Shown here in pieces: positions 58,928-64,000 of a stretch of 64,000 nucleotides of DNA. A program made the position numbers and the translations under genes. Positions within the stretch are counted from its first letter, which is position 1; each line of letters begins with the position of its first letter. Origin of the DNA: Hymenobacter jeollabukensis (GTDB taxonomy: Bacteria; Bacteroidota; Bacteroidia; Cytophagales; Hymenobacteraceae); NCBI RefSeq assembly GCF_005771675.1, contig NZ_VAJM01000002.1:186001-250000 (forward strand), in the 5' to 3' direction. The notes beneath the pieces were generated by a model. It did no database searches, was not told where the DNA came from, and saw nothing but the letters and a program-made list of their open reading frames with translations.

Positions 58928-61393
58928 ATGCCCGCACCCATGAACATTCTCAAATTCGGCGGCACGTCCGTCGGCTCCGTGGCCAGCATCAGCACCCTGC
59001 TCGAGGTGGTAGCCCGGGAAGTAGCCCGCGGCGAGCGGCCCGTCGTCGTCCTCTCGGCCATGAGCGGGGTGACCAACCTGCTGCTGGCCGCCGCCGAGGA
59101 AGCCGCCGCCGGCCGGCCCGTCACCACCTTCCTGATGGAGCTGGAAAACCGCCACTTCGGGGTGGTGAAGTCCCTGCTCGACGCGGCCCGCCAAAACCCG
59201 GTGCTCACGCGCCTGAAGCTGCTCTTCAACGAGTTGGAGGACCTGCTGCACGGCATCAGCAGCCTGCGCGAGCTGACGCCGCAGACCCTGGACCGGGTGC
59301 TGAGCTACGGCGAGCGGTGCGCTACCTTCCTGGTCAGCGCCTTGGCCGCGGGGCGCTTCCCCGAGGCGCTGTGCGTGGAGGCCACCGAGCTGATCCGCAC
59401 CGACGCGCACTACGGGCAGGCGCGGGTGGATACCGAGCTGACCGAGCAGCTCATCAGGGGCTTCGTGGGGGAGCACCCGGGCCGGCTGCTGTTCGTCACC
59501 GGCTTCATTGCCCGCAATGCCCAGGGCCGCGTCACCACCCTGGGCCGCGGCGGCTCCGACTATACTGCCGCCATCCTCGGGGCGGCGCTGGGGGCGCGGG
59601 AAATCCAGATCTGGACCGACGTGAACGGCATGATGACGGCCGATCCGCGCATGGTGAAAAAGGCGTTTTCGCTGCCCGAGCTGAGCTACACCGAGGCCAT
59701 GGAGCTGTCGTACTTCGGGGCCAAGGTCATCTACCCGCCCACGATGATTCCGGCCTTCATGCGCCGCATTCCCATCGTCATCCGGAACACCTTCGACCTG
59801 GAATTTGCCGGTACCACCATTCGCCACGACTGCCAGCCCTCGGCGCTGCCCATCAAAGGCATATCGAGCATCAACGACATCAGCGTCATCAACGTGGAGG
59901 GCTCGGGCATGGTGGGCAAGGCGGGCTTCAGCGGGCGGCTGTTTTCGCTGCTGGCCCGGGAGCAGATCAACGTCATCCTCATCACCCAGGCCTCGTCGGA
60001 GCACAGCATCACCTTCGCGGTGGCGCCCCACGACGCGGTGCGGGCCCGGGAGCTGATCGGGCAGGAGTTTGAGCTGGAGCTGCAGGCCCGCAAGCTGGAG
60101 CTGCCCGGCATCGAGCAGGATCTGGCGGTGCTGGCCATCGTGGGCGAAAACATGAAGCAGACGCCGGGCATTGCCGGCAAGCTGTTTCAGGCCCTGGGCC
60201 GCAACGGCGTCAACGTGCGGGCCATTGCCCAGGGCTCGTCGGAGTACAACATTTCGGTCATCATCGGGCGGGCCGACCTGGCCAAGGCCCTGAACGCGGT
60301 GCACGATGCCTTCTTCGTGGAGCTGACCAAGACCCTGCACGTCTTCGCGCTGGGCACCGGCAACATCGGCCGCACCCTGCTCGGGCAACTGCACGCCCAC
60401 CAGGACTTCCTGCGCGAGCAAAACGGCGTGCAGGTGCGCGTAGTGGGCCTGAGCAACTCGCGCCGCATGGTCATCGACCCGGGCGGCCTGCCCCTCGACG
60501 GCTGGGAGGCGGCCCTCGATAACGGCCACTCCGAGCCCGCCGACCTCGCCCGCTTCGTGGCCCGCATGAAGCAGCTGAACCTGCCCAACTGCGTGCTCAT
60601 CGACAACACCGCCGCCCCCGAGCCGGCCGCGCACTACGCCGACGCGCTGCGCCACAGCATCTCGGTGGTGACGTGCAACAAAATAGCCAACTCCGGCCCC
60701 TACCAGCAGTACCGCGAGCTGCGCGACGCCGCCCGCCAGCACGGCGCCGACTTCTACTACGAAACCAACGTGGGCGCGGGCCTGCCCATCATCCGCACCC
60801 TGCGCGACCTGCGCACCTCCGGCGACCGGGTGGAGCGCATCGAGGCCATTCTGTCGGGTACCATTTCGTTTATCTTCAACAACTTCCGCGGCGCGGCCTC
60901 CTTCCACGACATCGTGCGCGAGGCCCAGCAGCGCGGCTACACCGAGCCCGACCCGCGCGACGACCTCAACGGCCGCGACTTCATGCGCAAGATGCTCATC
61001 CTGGCCCGCGACGCCGGCCACCCGCTGGAGCCCGATGACGTCGTCATCGAGCCCATGCTGCCCGCCGCCTGCCTGCAGGCGCCCACGGTGGCGGCGTTCT
61101 ACGAGCAGCTGCGGGCCCACGAAGCCTATTTCGCGGAGCTGAAAGACCGCGCCGCCGCCGCCGGCCAGGTGCTGCGCTACATCGGCCAGCTCGAAGACGG
61201 CCGGGCCCGCATCAGCCTGCAGATGGTCGACGAGCAGCACCCCTTCTACCAGCTCTCCGGCGCCGACAACGTCATTTCCTTCACCACCGGGCGCTACAAG
61301 GAGCGGCCCCTGGTGGTGAAAGGCCCCGGGGCCGGCGCCGAAGTCACCGCCGCCGGCGTCTTTGCCGACCTAGTGAACGTGGGCACGCGGTAA
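58928..61393 (+). CDS. thrA: Bifunctional aspartokinase I/homoserine dehydrogenase I
   Basis: An 821-residue enzyme carrying the first and third steps from aspartate to threonine. ATG 58928 or 58940 may be used (MNILKFGGTSVGSVASISTL). The kinase domain has KFGGTSVGS, TLGRGGSDYTAAILGAALGA and WTDVNGMMTADPRMV; two ACT domains (residues 310-465) follow with VNVRAIAQGSSEYNISVIIG, the usual site of threonine feedback. The dehydrogenase starts near residue 470 (FALGTGNIGRTLLGQLH) and has NVGAGLPIIRTLRDL and LSGTISFIFN. thrB and thrC are not adjacent in the window. Confidence 0.95.
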   Translation: MPAPMNILKFGGTSVGSVASISTLLEVVAREVARGERPVVVLSAMSGVTNLLLAAAEEAAAGRPVTTFLMELENRHFGVVKSLLDAARQNPVLTRLKLLFNELEDLLHGISSLRELTPQTLDRVLSYGERCATFLVSALAAGRFPEALCVEATELIRTDAHYGQARVDTELTEQLIRGFVGEHPGRLLFVTGFIARNAQGRVTTLGRGGSDYTAAILGAALGAREIQIWTDVNGMMTADPRMVKKAFSLPELSYTEAMELSYFGAKVIYPPTMIPAFMRRIPIVIRNTFDLEFAGTTIRHDCQPSALPIKGISSINDISVINVEGSGMVGKAGFSGRLFSLLAREQINVILITQASSEHSITFAVAPHDAVRARELIGQEFELELQARKLELPGIEQDLAVLAIVGENMKQTPGIAGKLFQALGRNGVNVRAIAQGSSEYNISVIIGRADLAKALNAVHDAFFVELTKTLHVFALGTGNIGRTLLGQLHAHQDFLREQNGVQVRVVGLSNSRRMVIDPGGLPLDGWEAALDNGHSEPADLARFVARMKQLNLPNCVLIDNTAAPEPAAHYADALRHSISVVTCNKIANSGPYQQYRELRDAARQHGADFYYETNVGAGLPIIRTLRDLRTSGDRVERIEAILSGTISFIFNNFRGAASFHDIVREAQQRGYTEPDPRDDLNGRDFMRKMLILARDAGHPLEPDDVVIEPMLPAACLQAPTVAAFYEQLRAHEAYFAELKDRAAAAGQVLRYIGQLEDGRARISLQMVDEQHPFYQLSGADNVISFTTGRYKERPLVVKGPGAGAEVTAAGVFADLVNVGTR

Positions 61394-61463
61394 ACTCATC
61401 TGGTTCCGAACTGGCGCATCTGTGGCTTCGGGCTAGGTCGGTATTTAGGTTCGACCTATAACA

Positions 61464-61499
61464 GAAAAGGCCAGCGTCAGACGACGCTGGCCTTTTCGG
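61464..61499. terminator. Bidirectional intrinsic terminator
   Basis: AAAAGGCCAGCGTC / GACGCTGGCCTTTT with an AGAC loop, between thrA and the convergent protease gene. Confidence 0.9.
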
Positions 61500-61514
61500 C
61501 AGCTTGGCTTAGGC

Positions 61515-64000
61515 TTATTCTACCACCACGCGGCGCACGGCCGGGGCCTGGCCGGCCACCTGCACCGTGAGCAGGTAGGTGCCCGGGGCCAACCCGGCGG
61601 TGCTCACCTCCGCCGCCGTGCCGCTGAAGCGGCGCTCGGCCACCTGCTGACCCAGCACGTTGCGCAGGGTGGCAGTGGCGGCCGGCGCGGGGGCGGGCAG
61701 CGTGACGTGGAAGGCGGCCTGGGCGCCGGCCGGGTTGGGCCACACCTGGAAGGCGGTGGCGGCGGCTTCGCGGGCAGCCACCGGGCCGCAGGTGTAGCTC
61801 AGCGCGAAGTTGCCCACTTCATCATCCCAGCCCGATACCATCACCAGGTAGGAAGTGCCGGCAGTGGAGGTGAAGCTCACCCGCGAAGCCACGCTGTTGG
61901 CGCTGCAGGAGGGGCCGCTGGCGTCGTCGTTGCCGGTCACGCAGGTGTAGTTGCCGCAGGTGCCCGTAAAGACGAACAGCTTGGTGTCGAAGTTGGTCGT
62001 GGCGCTGCAGGTGGTCAGCGTAATCAGGCCGCCGGTGCCCACGATGCGGTAGAACACCCCGCCCTGGTCCACCGTCTCCACGCAGGTGGCGGTGGGGTCG
62101 CCGGTGATGGTGGCGCCCTCGGTGGTGCCCGTCACGGCGCTGCCGCCGCAGGTCAGGGTCACGGCGTTGGCGCAGAGGTCATTGGCCGGGGGCGGCGAGA
62201 GGGTGCGGAAGTTCACCACCGTGGTCGGGAAGGTGCTGCCGGCGGTGCAGGTGCCCGTCACGCGCACCACGTAGTTGGTGGCCGCCGTGAGGCCGGTCAG
62301 CGTCACCGGGCCAGCCGTTACCGTCTGAGTAGTAGTAGCCGGCACCGTGCTGATGGTGTAGCTGCCGCCGCCGGGCGTGCCCAGGAAGTTCAGCGTGGCC
62401 GAGGTCAGCGTGATGTTGCTCACGGCCAGCTCTGAGGGCGCCAGGCAGGGCGCGGGCGCGGTGGTGGTGAAGCTCACCGTGGCCGCCGCCGAGCTGCTGC
62501 CCGCGCCGCAGCTGCTCACCACCTGCACCGTGTAGGTGGTGCCGGGTGTCAGGGCGCTGAAGGTCACCGGGCCGGCCGTCACCGTCTGGGTGGTGGTGGC
62601 GGGCGAGGTCGTCACCACGTACTGGGTGGCGCCGCTGACGGTGGTGAAGCTGAGCGTGGCGCCCGTGTTGCTGATGCCGCTGACAGTCAGAGCCGTGGCC
62701 GGGGCGCAGGGGCTGGCCGTGCTGATGGCGAAGTCGGCGTTGGAAATGTCGAAGAAGTAGTTGTCGGCCGCTTCCACCATGAGGCGGGCGGTGGTGGTGG
62801 CCACGTTCGGGGCCGTCACGGTGGCCGTGCCGTTGTTGGCCACGCCGCGGGCCAGGAAGGTGGGGTAGGTCAGGCCGCCGTCGGTGCTCAGGCGGATGTT
62901 GACGGTAGCGCAGCTCACCGGCGCGGCCGTGGTGTTGGCCACGTCCCAGGTCACGGTTTGGGTCGTGCCACCGGCCCAGGTCAGGCCGGCCGCGGTGGGC
63001 GCCGTCACCACGAAGGGGCCGGCCGTGCTCGTTACGCTGAGCTTCAGCGAGTCGCTGCTGCCCACGCCGCCGATAACGCCCAGCGGGCCGCTGTGCTGGT
63101 CGCGGGCGGTGCATTTAAACACCAGCCGCCGCGTGACGGTGGGCAGCCGCTCGCCGACAACGACGGTGTTGTTCACCAGGTTGGAGAGGCGCGGGAAGTA
63201 GCGCGTGGGCGAAGTCGTGGGCACCCAGGAGCGAAACAGCGGCACGTTGTTGTTGGCCGTTTGCGCCGCCGTGGGCGAGCCGGCCGAGCCCCGGTCGATT
63301 TCCTCCCAGCTGTAGGTCAAGGCGTCGCCGTCGATGTCCTGAGCACTGGCCGTCAGCTTGAAGGGCGTGCTGATGGGCAGCGTCTTGGCGGCCGGAATGC
63401 TCACCACGGGGGCCGCGTTGTTGGAGGCCGATACCACCGCGCAGGGCGTGGTCACGATAAAGGCGCGCATCTCCTCGAAGCTACCCACGTGGAAGTAGGG
63501 GTCGGAGTTGGGCTGCAGGTTCTGGGCCGTGCCGCAGATGCCCGCGTAGGCCATGATGGAGCTGCCCGAGCCCGGCTCCCAGGCCGTGGAGGCGCTGCGG
63601 TTGCCGCCGCCGCAGCTGCCGGCGTTGCCGTTGAAGGGGTGCGAGCCGCTGAACTGGTGCCCCATCTCGTGGGCCACGTAGTCGATGTCGAAGGCGTCGG
63701 CCACCGGCGAGGTGCTGCCGGTCACGCCGCGGGCCTTGTTGCCGTTTTTGCACACCACCGCGTAGCCGGCCACGCCGCCGCCGCCGGTGCTGAACACGTG
63801 CCCGATGTCGTAGTTGGCCGAGCCGATCAGGTTGTCCACCGTGGTCTGGTTCTGCCCCAGCATGGCCGAGCCGTCGTTGTTGGTGTACGGGTCGGTCGTG
63901 GCGTTGAGGTAAATCAGCTGGTCGGTGTTGCTGACCAGCACCAGCCGCACGGCCAGTTCCTTCTCGTACACGCCCACCACGCGGTTGATGCTCGTCACGA
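61515..64000 (-). CDS. Secreted reprolysin-type metalloprotease with Fn3 domains and T9SS sorting domain (5' end missing)
   Basis: The frame stays open to the window edge; about 828 residues of the C-terminal part are present. The catalytic domain has VDNLIGSANYDIGHVFSTGG, the metzincin zinc motif HEMGHQFSGSHPF and a Met-turn in SSIMAYAGICG. Two fibronectin type III-like repeats follow (ATALTVSGISNTGATLSFTT; PSELAVSNITLTSATLNFLG, each with GPVTFSAL/GPVTLTGL), then a pre-peptidase-type domain, and a type A sorting domain (FQVWPNPAGAQAAFHVTL; GLAPGTYLLTVQ). It is therefore exported by the type IX system and probably digests external protein. Confidence 0.93.
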   Translation of the reverse strand, partial: VTSINRVVGVYEKELAVRLVLVSNTDQLIYLNATTDPYTNNDGSAMLGQNQTTVDNLIGSANYDIGHVFSTGGGGVAGYAVVCKNGNKARGVTGSTSPVADAFDIDYVAHEMGHQFSGSHPFNGNAGSCGGGNRSASTAWEPGSGSSIMAYAGICGTAQNLQPNSDPYFHVGSFEEMRAFIVTTPCAVVSASNNAAPVVSIPAAKTLPISTPFKLTASAQDIDGDALTYSWEEIDRGSAGSPTAAQTANNNVPLFRSWVPTTSPTRYFPRLSNLVNNTVVVGERLPTVTRRLVFKCTARDQHSGPLGVIGGVGSSDSLKLSVTSTAGPFVVTAPTAAGLTWAGGTTQTVTWDVANTTAAPVSCATVNIRLSTDGGLTYPTFLARGVANNGTATVTAPNVATTTARLMVEAADNYFFDISNADFAISTASPCAPATALTVSGISNTGATLSFTTVSGATQYVVTTSPATTTQTVTAGPVTFSALTPGTTYTVQVVSSCGAGSSSAAATVSFTTTAPAPCLAPSELAVSNITLTSATLNFLGTPGGGSYTISTVPATTTQTVTAGPVTLTGLTAATNYVVRVTGTCTAGSTFPTTVVNFRTLSPPPANDLCANAVTLTCGGSAVTGTTEGATITGDPTATCVETVDQGGVFYRIVGTGGLITLTTCSATTNFDTKLFVFTGTCGNYTCVTGNDDASGPSCSANSVASRVSFTSTAGTSYLVMVSGWDDEVGNFALSYTCGPVAAREAAATAFQVWPNPAGAQAAFHVTLPAPAPAATATLRNVLGQQVAERRFSGTAAEVSTAGLAPGTYLLTVQVAGQAPAVRRVVVE

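Noticed and set aside
58889-61240. 783-codon open frame antisense to thrA
   Set aside because: GC-rich codon bias leaves the antisense frames of long genes open. The composition (His/Gly/Val/Leu runs) is that of a shadow, and thrA on the other strand has all motifs.

Overview
The window looks like chromosomal DNA of a GC-rich member of the Bacteroidota, most probably Hymenobacter or a close relative (order Cytophagales). This is inferred from several things together: protein families typical of the phylum (DUF4270, DUF4293, DUF4476, a single-domain glycogen/starch synthase beside panC, a PorE-like OmpA lipoprotein, a secreted protease ending in a type IX secretion (T9SS) sorting domain), Bacteroidota-type promoters (TAnnTTTG, 12 good matches in front of genes), and about 65% GC coding DNA. 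I saw no insertion sequence, prophage, CRISPR array or rRNA. The only tRNA is tRNA-Phe(GAA) on the minus strand near 43.5 kb.

Layout. 0-6.5 kb: end of an FAD oxidoreductase, then a run of minus-strand stand-alone genes (DUF5872-like, erythromycin-esterase family, FeoB-associated-type Cys-rich peptide, pirin, nitroreductase, thioredoxin-like, DinB, lipoprotein). 6.5-15.7 kb: kptA, recJ, doxX, an M61 peptidase, lptB, a GH3 family protein and a MORN lipoprotein. 15.8-24.4 kb: AIM24-like protein, gltX, ridA, glmS, DUF4270 lipoprotein, glycogen synthase. 24.5-30.8 kb: panC-panD (beta-alanine and pantothenate), a lipid flippase-like protein with rfaE2 (heptose activation), a zinc peptidase, acyl-CoA dehydrogenase and an AraC regulator. 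30.9-37.5 kb: GGGP synthase with two membrane-protein genes, a membrane-anchored J-domain/TPR protein, a luciferase-like monooxygenase, and a histidine kinase overlapping a REC-cNMP-Crp response regulator. 37.8-40.6 kb: an islet of small uncharacterised genes including an odd truncated hemoglobin. 40.7-46.7 kb: AraC regulator, aldo/keto reductase, tRNA-Phe, and a two-gene Fe-S/CCG oxidoreductase. 46.8-58.6 kb: PorE-like OmpA lipoprotein, DUF4476, thiolase, GNAT, truA, ABC exporter and three outer-membrane-type proteins. 58.8-64 kb: thrA behind a threonine-codon leader peptide and terminator, then the end of a secreted reprolysin-type protease.

Two things stand out. First, thrA is preceded by a 27-codon leader rich in Thr codons and a strong intrinsic terminator, a classical attenuator layout. 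Second, the intergenic space is studded with long inverted repeats. They fall into several sequence families (GGTGA-word, CACGGATT-word, GTTGTCAGT-word, AATTCTGA-word, GCGAAC-palindrome, and a ~215-230 bp element with CCCCTCCTT ends), but share one architecture, and nearly all of them begin within a few bases of, or actually contain, the stop codon of a neighbouring gene.
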